A stretch of 64,000 nucleotides of DNA from Acanthopleura granulata (lineage: Eukaryota > Mollusca > Polyplacophora > Chitonida > Chitonidae), in NCBI GenBank assembly GCA_016165875.1, contig JABBOT010000031.1, positions 62,001 to 126,000 of the forward strand, given 5' to 3'. The position numbers were made by a program, and so were the translations under genes. Of this stretch, positions 11,374-24,900 are shown piece by piece. Under the pieces are notes generated by a model that did no database searches, was not told where the DNA came from, and was given only the letters and a program-made list of their open reading frames with translations. How positions within the stretch are numbered: position 1 is the first letter of the stretch; each line of letters opens with the position of its first letter.

Positions 11374-12461
11374 ATTACAGTTATAGTACCACAAGTTATT
11401 GTTATACGTGTAGAATGGCCTAATAAATATATACCGGTAGTTAGGTGGGCCAAATCCGTATACAGGTTGTAAAAAACTTGGTCCAAGAAATTAATTATTT
11501 CACATGTTTTGTCTATTCAGTATCGTAAAGTTATAATCACAAGTGCTGTGCGAGATTATTTAAGCCTAAAATACTTCAAGCTCACATGCTAAATCTATAT
11601 ACGCCTACTGCACCCTCCCAGTGGGTTTGTTTATGTCAAATTTTCCGATGTCAGGGGCGATCACGTGCCACTCGCGCCTGCGGACTCCAAGACAAGATGT
11701 GGCTTATTAAACCTGAGAAAGTTCAACGTGTTAGACAAATGCAGATGAACTGCAGATGTGCTTTACTCATTAGACCTGGCGGATACCCATTCTGAAGATA
11801 CACACTTGACACCGGATGTAACAGTGTGCATGTGTATATTATTTAATCTAATAGAAAAGATGCATTATTTCACCGAAGTGACTTCATTCTAATGTATTGT
11901 TTTACCTTTCATTGTATTCACTGTATATAGATTTTGTCATGCTCTTCCGCGAGAGGAAATTGAATTTCACTATAAAATACATAATTAATTAATTAATTCT
12001 GATTGTACAAAATATTGATTCAAGACGATCCCTACACACAATGGAAATATAAAAACGGATATGTAATATACTAGTAAATGTCTCAACGAGAACAGCTCTC
12101 TCATCCGGCAAAATATTACCGATTATCTTACTTTTTGAGTTTCGAAGTTTGTTTTGGCTGTAAACATACTCATAGTAAAGATAGTCATGACGCTCGTCTC
12201 ACATCATGCCCGCTCGAAAAACATAATCTTTATGTACACATAGCGCTTGCTTGACAGCGACGACCTACTTTCGATTTCGCAGGAAATTTCGTGGTTCGGC
12301 AAGCCTAGGTAATATGACTGTCTCACGTGTAAACCATGTCGTTTATCTCGGCCATGGAGTAGGTTGATACACACTCGAGGAATGATATGTATATCGCTAA
12401 ATTTGAGATGCACCTGTAATATTACGCGATATGATCGTTAATATCTTGAACAGAAGTACAT
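11374..12461. other. Upstream region, nothing recognised
   Basis: There is no coding exon, RNA gene or known repeat that I can support. It lies just upstream of the RLR-like gene and probably holds its distal regulatory DNA (inference). Confidence 0.4.
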
Positions 12462-12468
12462 TATAAAA
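12462..12468 (+). promoter_or_regulatory. Possible TATA box of the RLR-like gene
   Basis: The sequence tataaaa lies about 335 bases before the inferred ATG. Transcription would start near 12495. This rests only on the match and position. Confidence 0.3.
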
Positions 12469-12799
12469 TCCCGCAAAAACCAGCATCGGAGAAACCAACC
12501 CGGAAGACACGAGGTGTTAGCTCTAAACAGTGTAGTGGAGATCAGACAGCTGTCAGAATCGTCTAGATTCTGTCTAGGGTTGGCAGAGTTCAGCAGGTGT
12601 GTTCTTGGGAGGTTTCGAGATTGTGACCTAAAAGGTGTGATGTTGTCGGCGGTGCGCGGCCCACAAGGTACAAGGGATCACAACCAAGCTGATTTCACTT
12701 CGGTCGGATGAAAAACAGAGTCGAGAAGACGTGCTAGAAATTTTCGCACAGTGACCCACATATAGTATGTGTACAAACATATAGCCTATACGCTGGACG

Positions 12800-12953
12800 A
12801 TGTCTAAAATGGCAGCCAGGGACCCATGCAACGACTTCCTCTTCAGCAAGAATGTCTCGAGCAAATTCGACGAGCACAGACGATTTTTTGTGACACGTCT
12901 TCGCTGTACAGATTTCTTGCCCTATATGAGGGATATCGAAGGATTTGATGATG
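12800..12953 (+). CDS. RLR-like exon 1: start and first half of CARD1
   Basis: The start is [15 protein letters not shown]. The ATG at 12800 has A at -3 and is the first ATG after an in-frame TAG at 12782-12784; a second Met follows at 12809. The donor is G|GTGAGT and the exon ends in phase 1. The CARD helices include [20 protein letters not shown], which lines up with the N-terminal CARD of RLRs. The 850-base intron that follows shows nothing recognisable. Confidence 0.75.
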
Positions 12954-15900
12954 GTGAGTATTAAGGCACATCCATGTAGTTTCACCATTTTGTTCTGGAT
13001 GGCCCCACAGTATAGTGACATATCCTGTATTATAAGCTGATCTTAATTTGGTGATTATTCCACATTTTTGTATCAGTTTTGTAGGTTCTGTGTCTGTTAA
13101 AGTAGAATCACAGGTCATTTAGTGCAAGTTGAATTCTGGCCCTGTTTTAAATAACCTTTCCACCACACAATAATATGGCAAGTTCGCGTTTCTTGGTGTT
13201 TGGTCAATGTCCGACATTTTATATGTCGTTTCTGTGTTATAGATTTGATGTCAATAAATCCCTAATTATTGTTTGTCTTAAGTGGCCTGTCCATCACAAA
13301 TTTTTGTCTAAAGTTGCAGATTCATGTCTAGTATTACTTTCCATTTAATGCATCATTGTTGTCAGCTACCAAGTCAAATAAACTGTATTTGGGGGTACCA
13401 TAAAATCGAAAGTGCCGCTTTAGAAATGCAAAGGAAGGCTGAGGTGCTACAGGGGACTTCTGGACCATAATGAACAGGCTGAAGTACAGTGACACCACAG
13501 ATTGTTTTCAGCTGCTAAATAAGCACCTCAGTCTTTATTTCTATGTTATTCGCTGTTAAAAATGCAAGAAATAATAAAGAACACATTTGGAATCAGCACA
13601 TGGAAGGTATGCAAGCAGGTGGGCTACCTGTAATACCTAACCAAATAGTCCAAGTTTTTGCACCTCTCATATAGAATCCATCTCAGCTAGCTCTTGGAAT
13701 TACCTGCTGTGTGGGTTTACTAAAAATGCTGAACACCAAGTATAATTTCACTCGACAACAAGGTGGTCTGTATGATGTCATAGTTCTGGTTATATGTGTG
13801 GGACTGTTGTAGAGAAACGTACTACGATTCAACAGACAGCCGGCAAACACACACCAGCGGAGGCCAATGAAATGTTTCTGGAGACTCTGAGAAAGAGCAA
13901 TGGACAAGGAAAATGGTTGAGATTTGTAGAAGTGTTGGAGGAGCTTGGTGAGATATCTTTGTAACTATTCTGCTTTAAACATTCTGCCTTGAGTATTCTG
14001 GCATTTGATACGGGCTAAGGGTTCGTGTGGCTACTTGATCCGAGCGCAGAGTTTGTAGAGGAAGCGTTTTGAGTGGAAGCGTTTTAGGGAAACTCTCACG
14101 ATGGAGCCTATATAGTTTTGTCAGACACAACTAGGTAACACAACGTGCAGAGTGGAAACTATGCGCTGAGGTTGCCACTAACTATACCCGTAACCTTTAT
14201 AAAACTATATAGTTTTATAGATAAACCTGTGGACAAAGTGACTACAACGACAAGGGGTTAAATAACAAGAAAAGAGTTCTTTAATATATACTTACTACTT
14301 ATACTTACTATGTGCCGCTGTCCCGGGTTCAAAGTGGAGAGAGAGCGAACGCCAGCCAAGCAAGTCAATCCCAGTTCAATTTGGTGAAGTCCGAAAGCAG
14401 AGGGTATCTCCAAGGAGAGAAGTTATAGTCTTAGATCGGGGGTATCAGGAAGCACAGTAACGTAGCGTGTGAGTGGCCAAAGACTTCTGCTTCTCTTTTT
14501 TAATTGAAACTGGGGGATTCGCTTATATAGCAGTGAACAAGTAAATCTTTTGTTTCTAAATTACCGGTCGTAAATTTTGAAGCCTGCGTTATCTCACTTA
14601 ATGTATCGTCTGGAGGTGCTCTCTTTCCTCCTTTGGGTAACATTAATGGGGACCAACGGCGAGAACCATTTTTGACACATGTGTGGGAATTTCAGCTTGG
14701 GCCATGATGTAGCGTTGTCCCATCTGGACAATCAGCCACGCCAAACGAACTTAAACCCGACCGTGAATTTAATAACCTTGTGTGGGCCTTAAACTTACGC
14801 GGTTCCTAACCCGGACACATGTAATCACGACATGTGCCTCGTAACATTATCCCGCCACTCGAAAAAGCACGTGACCTCACGTGTTATTAAGTTTAGATGA
14901 TGGCCCAGATGAAAATCCCTCAATGTGTTTACATGAAGTGGAACTAGATAGAACTAAAGTATAATTGCTACAGCACGACGTCAAACATGATTTGTGGAAA
15001 TATTTATCGTACACAAATAGAAAATCCATTACAACACCAAACAATGAAGCGATTACAACATTGATCAGACATGATTTGAATCGATTACAACACCAAACAA
15101 TGAAGCGATTACAACATTGATCAGAAATGATTTGAATCGATTACAACACCAAACAATGGAGCGATTACAACATTGATCAGACAGGATTTGAATCGATTAC
15201 AGCATCAAACAGTTCGTTAGCTACGAGGAAGAAGATAAAATGTATTTAAGACGGAAACAATCTGAACGAACATCGCATGGGAACATGCATTTATCACAAG
15301 AACACATATATGTATACATGTATTTTTCCTAATAATGGCTGCGAGTGAAGTCATCATATCTCTTCCTTTATCATGGGTGATCGAAAGGCTTGCGGTACGT
15401 CTCCTAGCTGGATGAAGGTAGGGCATACATCACGAGGAACATAAATCCAAGGCTCGGCACATCCCCTGGCTGATTCGGGCGACTTTGTAACTATCGAAGA
15501 GCAGTATCAGGCACGTAGAACGCAACATTCCAAGATTAAGGAAGAGTGAATGTTTACCATATAGTTATATGCCACGGTTACAGTTCTTGAGAATAAAGTT
15601 TGGATGCCCACTTTGTATAATTGTAACTGATGTCACGTGTCTAGCAAGTGATTAGAGATAGTCTAACCGATTTACCAAGGCATGATCTACACTTAGCCGT
15701 CGCAGGTAGAGTCATTACTCTCGCGCTGTGGTCGTCACCAGGCGGCTTGATAAGGTTAGCTGAAGGAAGGTCGCTTGCAGAGAATTCAAATACGAGATGA
15801 CACACTGTGACATGATACAAAACAACCTGGAAATTCACCTACCTAGAATTAGCTACCACGCAAATATACTTGAACCTATGGACCATGGATTCCAAGATAC

Positions 15901-18900
15901 GGTTTGGAATACCACATTCCGTGCGATTTGTGGGGTTTCAGAATCTCCATCGATAACATGAGGCTGCAAAGGACTTACATAGCGAGTTAGTACAACGAAT
16001 GACAACAATAAGGATCCCGGGAATGAACACATGGAGTTAATTCAATTCACACGTCAACCTTCTTCATAGGGACGGACTGGATGTACCTATTTAGGAGAAA
16101 GTATAGGTTAGCTCGGTATGGAGAGTGCAGTATATGCCGCACTCTCCCATATTCTATCACCGACATGTTTGAATAGTACTCCTAGTCGTGTTTGACGACT
16201 ATGCGCTCCGACTAGGTCCATTATAGCAAACAGAGGGATGTAAAACACAGTGATCAGCATCTGGAAGTAGACAGTTATTTATCATTAGCATGAAAATTAT
16301 CAATAAGAGATTGATCCAAAATGTGTGACTCGGGTTCCCAGGTATTGTGTTTGGGACCATATCCTGCCCACTTGATCTTATAATAGTTAACTCCTTTTAC
16401 CTTCTTGTGACGTAAAATCTTTTCCACTGTCCATATGTCATCGGTTACATCGGTGCTACCCTCTGGTGATGATTGTGTATTTGGGTTCGGATTTGCTGTA
16501 GGACAGTCCTCGGTGTTGATACCAGAACCTATTTGTCTAGTATCTGGATGCAAACAAGGCTTGAGGCGATTAGAGTGAATAAGGGTACCCAGCATTCTAC
16601 CGTTAATCCGTCTTAGACGATATGTGCAATTACTGGGCATAGATTGCACTATGAAGGGTCCTTCCCATGGATGGGACAGCTTTTTACTAAGTCCTTTCCG
16701 GACTTTTGGGTTATGTAACCACACTAAATCACAAATCTTGTAGGGTGGAGGCCTAGCGTTTCTGTCATAGTTCTTTTTCATACGGTCTCTAGAAATTGAC
16801 AAGTTAGCTCGTGCCAGTGTTTGGGCTACTTGTAAGTTAGCTTTAATCTCATCCAAGCATTCACTGAATGATAGTGGGTTACCGTCTTTACTATGTAAAG
16901 TAACATCCATCGGTAGGTTAGCCTCACGGCCATACAACAAATGAAAGGGGGTGAGACCTGTACTTTCAAGGGCAGGGGACGTTCTGTAAGCGAACAAAAT
17001 GGATGGTATGTAGGTATCCCAATCGTCCTGTGAGTCGTTTGTAAACATTGAAATACCAGTTACCAGGGTTCCGTTGAACTTTTCCGTAAGGCCATCAGTT
17101 TGGGGATGGAAAGGGCTTGTTTTTACATGCTTGGTATTAAACAACTTACACAACTCTTGGACAAGGCGCGAGAGAAAATTTGTACCCCTGTCGGATAATA
17201 ACACCTTGGGTGACCCATGGCGACATATTATCTCATTATAAAAGACTTTGGCAATTACAGGCGCCTCAATTGACGGGACGGCGAAGGCTTCCGGCCAACG
17301 CGTCCTGTAATCCGTAATTACGACAATATACTTATTACCTTGAGTCGTTGTGGGTAGTGGGCCGACACAGTCAATAGCGATTCGGTCGAATGCACTCTCT
17401 ACGGGAGGTAGGGGATTTAGAGGAGCTTTGCGACAATACTTAGGTGTCTTCCTAGTATTACACTTAGTGCAAGTTTTAACCCAATGTTCAGTGTCAGCAT
17501 ACATGCCGTGCCAAAAGTAACGTCGTTTAATTTTCTCATAGGTCTTACTAATGCCAAAATGACCACCAGTGGGATCGTCGTGATAAGCGCATAATATCTG
17601 TTTCCTTAGTTGGTTTGGAACAACTAATAACAGCCCTTTCGCATTGGCTGGACTTTTGTCAGATATGGAAATGCGATGAAGGATACCATCCGAATCCAGA
17701 GCATAGTGATCAGCTGTTAGCAAAATAGTTCTAGCATCGGCATCTTTTGACGGCAGCTGCTTGTTTTCCAAGTATGCCATTAGCATGGAGGTTGTCGGAT
17801 CTTGCCTTTGAAAGTCAGAGAGCTGGGCCAAGGGGAGATCCAAGGCATTGATACTGACTTCTTTAGCTGTGGATTTGCTTACCTCAGATGATTTAAAAGG
17901 AATTCTAGACAACCCGTCGGCATTTTCATGAACTCTACCTGCTCGATGAACTACTGTAAAGTCGAACTCCTGGAGAGCCATAGCCCAGCGTGCTAATCTT
18001 CCAGAAGGTTCCTTAAGCTCCAGAAGCCATCGGAGGGCGCTATGTTCGGTTATCACAGTTAAATGCCTACCATACAGATAAGGCCTGAAATACTTGATAC
18101 CGTCTATTACAGCAAGTGCCTCTTTCTCGGTAATGCTATAATTTTTCTCATGGATGGTTAGCGACCTACCTGCGTATGCTACTACAGCCTCTTTTCCATG
18201 TTTGTCCTGAGCCAGAATCATACCTATTCCTAAGTCACTAGCGTCTGTACAGGGTTTAAATGGCTTGGTGAAGTCGGGAAAGACCAACACAGGAGGGTTA
18301 CCTAGCGCAAGCTTTAGGTTTTCAAAAGCTTCCTGGCATTCAGCAGACCACATAAACGGTTTGTCTTTCTTTGTGAGCTCATTTAGAGGAGCAGCTATGG
18401 CCGAAAATCCTTTCACAAATTTCCGATAGTAATTAGCCAAACCTCTGAAAAGTTCTTTAAGGTTCCTGGGCCTTGGGTACTCATTGATAACACTGCATTT
18501 CTCTGGATCTGGACGAATTCCATCTTTAGATACCACATGACCCAAATACTTTACCTCTCTGCAAGCAAAATTGCACTTTTGAGGCTTCAGCCTTAACCTG
18601 GCCTCCTTAAGTCGCTGGAATACCGCTTCCAGATGTTTAAGATGATCTTCAAAACTCGGAGAGAATACAATTATATCATCGATATAAATGAGGCAGATAT
18701 CATAGGTTAAACCTCGAAGAACACTTCGCCCGTGGGGTTCCCGGGAGTGAAAAGAATAGGGCCCCAGTTCTCTAGGCAAGCTTGTCGTACGAGGCGACTA
18801 ACCTAGGGCTCTCCCGTGTGGTTCCGGTGAATAGAATAGTTCCACAGCCTCCCAGGGCTGGTCGTACAAGGCGATTAAAAGGGGCAACCTGTTTGCCGTG

Positions 18901-21900
18901 GGTTGCGACCCGTGATGGGGGAGGACGGGATCCTGGTGGCTGAGGGCGGGTTTATCTTGCGAGATCCTCACGCCCAACACTCCACTTCGGCCCTTACTTC
19001 TCCAAAGACGGGCGGTCGGATGGCCCGATCCGATCAATCGGCTGGTCACGCCTTGCCTCTGCGTGGTCCCAAAACTTCTCTCTATAAACACTCTTTAGAG
19101 AACAAATGATTTTTCTCAAATTTCGTTCGTGGGATTGCGTTTGAGGCGGTGGCTGTAGGGTCACTCAAGTAGTCCGTGTCTAATGTGCAACCTCCTTCAG
19201 AGCGTGGGTGATGTAGGAGCTCGGGTGGGGAATGGGGTGTGCATATTAAGGCCATCTATTTGAGTGGAATCCTTGGTGTCTTTCCTGATGGGTATCCCCA
19301 GGTTGAGGCATCGCCCTTGTTGGCACTCCGTGGTGGGTGGGGAACACGTGGGGTGAATCCCTGATTATTTATTATGAATACCCTAAACCTTTCCAAAAAT
19401 GTTTCTAACATTCGATCGTCGTCTCAGCCGAATTCAGGGGCTGATAAAAAGAGGAAGCTAGAGGTTCTATCAGACCCGCGAGACATTGGACAGGAAAGTT
19501 GGCCGGCTTTTATTGTTCTCTCAACAAAGAGTGAACAAAAGCCGGCCTCGAAAATACATCCCTTTCTTTTGAAGAGGGCCTTGGAGGGTGCAGCAGGCAC
19601 TTTAAAAAATGTTAAAAAGCTGCGATCCGGAGACATTCTGATAGAATGTTTCCGGAAACAACAATCTAAAAATTTACTATCGCTGAGGAAACTTTGGGAT
19701 TTATCCGTTTTTACATCCCCTCACAATACCCTGAACAGCTGTCAGGGAATAATACGTGACAGGGATGAGGAATTTTTCGACCTAACTGAAGAGGAAATAT
19801 GTACAGAATTAAAGCCACAGGGTGTTGTCAGAGTGAAACGTTTCACAACATAAAGAGCTGGCAACATCCTCAAATTAAACACACACCTGATGACATTTAA
19901 TAGCACCTCTCTACCATCATATATCTACATTGGCCCGTATAGGGTTAATGTGGATTTATACATCCCTAACCCAACACGATGTTTTAATTGCCAAAAATTT
20001 GGTCATGGTAAAGGCCAATGTAAAAATAAACTGGTTTGTTTCAGATGCTGCAGTGAAGGTCATGATGGTTTTGATTGCAGCAGCACAATCAAGTGCTGCA
20101 ATTGCGGCCGAGATCACATGGCCTCCTCTAAGGACTGTCCTCTTTTCATTAAAGAAAAACAAATAATCAACTTAAAAACTACAAACAACATTTCCTATCA
20201 GGAGGCCGGCAAATTGGCCTCACTTTCGAGTACGCCACCGGAGACTTCGTTTGCCAATGTGGTCAAGCGAGCTGCAACATCTGTTGCAACTCAAACTTCT
20301 TTGACTTGGCCCATTGGAAACGACAAACCTAGTTCGATCTCCTTTGAACCTTCAGCTCAACCTGCCCGGAACTCTTGTTCAACTCAGACCATCACAGTAC
20401 AAGAAACAAAACCACTAAACCATGTAAAACAAACTGATAAACCTGAACCTCAGCCCTCTAAAAATCATAATGAAAAAACCAAATCCAGAAGTACAACTCC
20501 AAGTAGTAATATTAAAGCCAGTAAACCGAGTGGCCCCAGAGAACATCTTTCTAAGGCCACTCGAGATCCTGTCCAAACATTTAACAGGTTTGGATCGTTG
20601 GAGGACGTTGTCCCTTCAACATCAGATGCGGATGTGATGGATACATCACCCGCACCAGGGAGATCTTCCAGCCGATCTCCAAGGAAGGGTCGTCCTAGAT
20701 CCAAACATAAAGAGAAATCTCCTATACGCCTCCCTCCGTAATGTCTACATACGACAAAATTATGCAGTGGAATTGTCGAGGTCTTAAGGTTAATAAGATT
20801 GAAATAACACAGCTGGTCCAATCATTAAATCCCATTGCCCTTTGTCTTCAGGAAACTCACCTGAAGAAATCTGACAAAGATAAAATAACCCTCAAAAATT
20901 ATTAAGTTTATAGTACATTTTGTCACGAAGAAGAGCGAGCTGCAGGCGGCTCCTCTGTCTTCATAAATAACAATATTATCCACAGTCCTGTTGCTCTGGA
21001 TACAGAGCTTCAGGCTGTGGCCGTTCGTGTCTCATTGTCTAAGACAGTCACTTTGTGTTCGGTTTATATTCCTCCGAACACTTCTTTGTCAGCTTTACAG
21101 TTACATAATTTGAAAGAACAATTACCTACACCCTTCGTAATAATGGGCGATTTTAATTCCCATAACCCCTTATGGGGAAGTAACAATATAAATAATAAGG
21201 GCAAGGTAGTAGAAGATTTTTTAACCAAGGAAGAACTGTGTTATTTCAATGATGGTTCTAATACTCATTTGCATGCGGGTAATGGCATTTATTCTGCTAT
21301 CGATCTCACTATCACCAATCCATCACTTCTCCTGGATTTTTCTTGGAGAGTGCACGAGGATCTTTGTGGTAGTGACCATTTTCCTATTATCCTAGAGCAT
21401 GTCACTTCTAATTCTTTAGAACGTGTAGCTAGGTGGAAGTTCGATAAAGCAGATTGGATGGCATTTGAGATGTTCTGTGAGGCTGATATCACTACACAGA
21501 CTCTCAATGCAGCAGATGACCAAATATTTAAATTTAATCAGCTTATATTACGAGCTGCAGATAGAACTATCCCTAAGACCTCGACCAGTCCAAAATCCAA
21601 AAGTAAACCCTGGTACGACAATGACTGTCGTAAAGCTATAAAGGACCGTAAAAGGGCTGAGCGCATGTTCAACCATTGTCCTACTGATAAAAATTTAAAC
21701 CAGGTTCGTATTCTTGCAGCTAAGGCTCGTCGATTACTTAAGTCCAAGAGACGATCTTGTTGGCGGAACTTCGTTTCAGGCATTACGTCCAAAACACCTA
21801 TGCGTAAGGTCTGGAATATGGTTCAGAAACTTAAGGGTAAAAATAACAAAGCAAAAGTCCAGCACTTGAAAGATGGAGATAACATACTAACTTCTTCATC

Positions 21901-24900
21901 CGATATAGCTAATAAATTAGCGGAATCCATTTCAAAAAAATCTTCTTCTGAGAATTATACTTCAGAATTTCAACATATCAAAAACCAGAAGGAGAAAATG
22001 AAATTGCCCTTTTCTTCTAAAAACTTAGAAGATTATAATCGTCCTTTTAATATCGATGAACTAAAAACTGCACTCAGACAGGCACATGATACAGCATGTG
22101 GTCCTGATAACGTATATTATAAATTTCTGAACCATTTATCAGCTGAACCACTTGAGACTCTCTTGGACTTATTGAACGATATTTGGATAACTGGTAATTT
22201 TCCACCCTCATGGAGGGAGGCATGTATTATCCCGGTTCCCAAACCGGGTAAGGATCATACTGATCCAAATAATTACCGTCCCATAGCTCTTACCAGTTGC
22301 GTCTGTAAGACTATGGAACGGATGATAAATGATAGACTTGTTTGGTTTCTCGAAACCAACAAGTTACTATCTAATATCCAATGTGGTTTTCGTCAAGGTA
22401 GATCCACAGTGGATCACCTTGTTCGACTTGAAAGTTTTATTCGCCATGGTTTTATTAATAATGAACATGTGGTGTCAGCATTTTTTGACCTTGAAAAGGC
22501 CTACGACACCACATGGAAATATGGCATTTTAAAAGACCTCGCGGATATGGGCCTTAAAGGTCGATTACCTATATTTATATCCAAATTTTTATCAAATCGT
22601 CAGTTTAAAGTACGGGTGGGGTCCACTCTTTCGGACTCTTATGAGCAAGAGATGGGTGTACCCCAGGGCAGTATCCTTTCACCTACGCTGTTCAGCATCA
22701 AAATTAATAGCTTGGCCCAAACATTAACATCTGGAACTGAGGGTTGTTTATATGTAGATGATTTTCTGATATGCTACCGGGCGAAAAATATGAATAACAT
22801 CGAGCGGCAACTGCAGCTTTGTCTCAATAAGATCGAGAAATGGGCAGTTGCCAATGGTTTTAGATTTTCTACGTCTAAAACCGTCGGTATGCATTTCTGC
22901 AATAAACGGAAACTTCATCTAGACCCTGAGCTTAAATTTTGTGGTGAATCCGTGAAGATTGTTGGGGAAAATAAATTTTTAGGAGTTATATTCGATAGTA
23001 AATTATCTTTTATACCTCACATAAAAACGCTTAAAGCTAAATGTATAAAGGCTCTGGATATAATTAAGGTCGTGTCTAGCACCGATTGGGGTGCTGACCG
23101 ATCTGTTTTACTTAATTTATATCGTTCTCTGGTGAGGTCTAAATTGGACTATGGGTCCATCATTTATGGTTCCGCTAGGAAATCATATCTTAAAATGTTG
23201 GATCCGGTCCATCACCAAGGTCTGAGACTCAGCCTTGGTGCCTTTAGAACTTCACCAGTAGAGAGTTTATACGTGGAGGCCAATGAGCCTTCTTTACATA
23301 ACCGACGTATTAAACTCAGCCTTCAATATGCAACAAAGCTTAAAGCTCACCCAACAAACCCTGCCTACGACTGTGTTTTCAATCCATCATATGTAGACAA
23401 ATATACTAAATGTCCTAACAAGATCCCTCCGTTCGGTCTTCGTATACAGGACCATGTTGTGGAAGCTAACATCAAGCTAGAGGAGATAGCTCCGGTATCT
23501 TTTCCGGAGTCTCCTCCCTGGCTTCTTCCACAACCTAAACTAATATTTGATCTACGTCAATATAATAAATCGAATACAAACCCTCTTATAATTCAGCAAG
23601 CTTTTGCTGAAATTAAGGCTAATTATCCAAATTATAAATTTATATACACTGATGGGTCAAAGGATGAGGACAGGGTTGCGGCTGCGGCTGTCTTAGAACA
23701 GCGGGTCTCTTCTCTTCGTCTTCCGTCTTCATCGTCTATCTTTTCTGCAGAAGCCAGGACTATACTCCTGGCCTTATCATATGTTTCCTCTGGGCGTGCC
23801 CAGAGGACAATGGTATGTAGTGACTCGCTCTCCTGCCTTTTGGCAATGCAGAATAATAAATTCAAAAACCCGCTTATTATGGAAATTTTAGCCTTACATA
23901 GAAAATTGATTAAAAGAGGCAAAGATATTATATTCTGTTGGATACCAAGCCATGTTGGTATCCATGGAAACACAGTCGTGGACAGGGAGGCAAAGGCTGC
24001 CCTAAATAAATCCGTATCAAAAGTTAAAATCCCATACGCTGATTTTAAATCTAACATTCTTAAGTATATCCGTCGCCTTTGGCAGGATGAATGGGACGTG
24101 CAGGTGTGTAATAAACTGCACGCTATTCACCCTGTCATTGGCCATAACTCTTATACACTTGGTATGTCTCGTAGAGACCAAGTGGTTTTAACAAGATGCC
24201 GTGTTGGGCATTCTCGTCTAACACACAATTTTATCCTGGATGGGAGCAGTGCTCCCGAGTGTGTTGGATGTGATGGTGAATACGGCATCAAACATATCCT
24301 GGTTGACTGTCTAGACTTTGCCCATGTGCGGCAAAGATTCTACACAGTAAACTCCACATATGATTTGTTTGACAGCATCGCTGGCGACGCTGTCATAAAA
24401 TATTTGAAGGCCATTGGCCTGTATCATAAAATATAAATTTTATTTACATACATACTCGTGATAAAACTTCCTTAATATGCTGGTTTTCGAGTTTTAACTG
24501 TTTTGGTTTTCTTACCTGATTTTAATCATGTCCGTACGTTTTTGGTTTGTTTTTAATGTTCTCATGTCACCATCGAAAACCTGAACTGTCTCGTGGTTCC
24601 ACCTTGTTCTCGCCACGATATGGCTGAGATATTGCCGATGTGGCGTTAAGCCATAATCATTCATTCATTCATTCATTCATTCATACCTCACCAGTGCTTT
24701 ACAAACCCTCGACATAATGTCCCAGTGGAACAAGTTAAGTTAGTGGAACAGGGTCAGTTAATACGGCCATGTCGGTGGTTCTAAAAGCCCGTGGTTTCAC
24801 TGAAACTCCTAAGTTGTATAATTTAAGCAAAAGAACTTTTGCTCAGGTAAGTTGATAAATTTAAGCTGGTTTCTCCAAACGACTTATGGAGAAATGTAAT

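Larger units (their letters stand above)
13960..18732 (-). mobile_element. Ty3/Gypsy (chromovirus-type) element, 5'-truncated
   Basis: It lies antisense to the host gene in intron 2. It keeps the RT end, RNase H, integrase and chromodomain, a long 3' non-coding part and one LTR. The left boundary is inferred from the LTR. On the right it is cut at the RT domain by the 5' end of the LINE at about 18733. The missing gag, protease and RT start are not found on the other side of that LINE, so the junction is not a simple insertion. Confidence 0.85.
18733..24684 (+). mobile_element. I-type LINE copy 3, full length, best preserved
   Basis: It has the complete 5' UTR (18733-19373), ORF1, ORF2, 3' UTR and (CATT)n tail ending near 24684. 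Only one nonsense codon is seen in each ORF. It sits in intron 2 of the host gene, in the sense direction, joined on the left to the broken Gypsy element. It serves as the reference for the family in this window. Confidence 0.92.

Noticed and set aside
15028..15211. 56-base repeats considered as a CRISPR array
   Set aside because: Contiguous tandem units without spacers, inside a eukaryotic retrotransposon.
16275..18779. Start codon at 18779 as the start of the Gypsy protein
   Set aside because: The first ~18 residues are LINE 5' UTR read in antisense; the true N-terminal part is lost.
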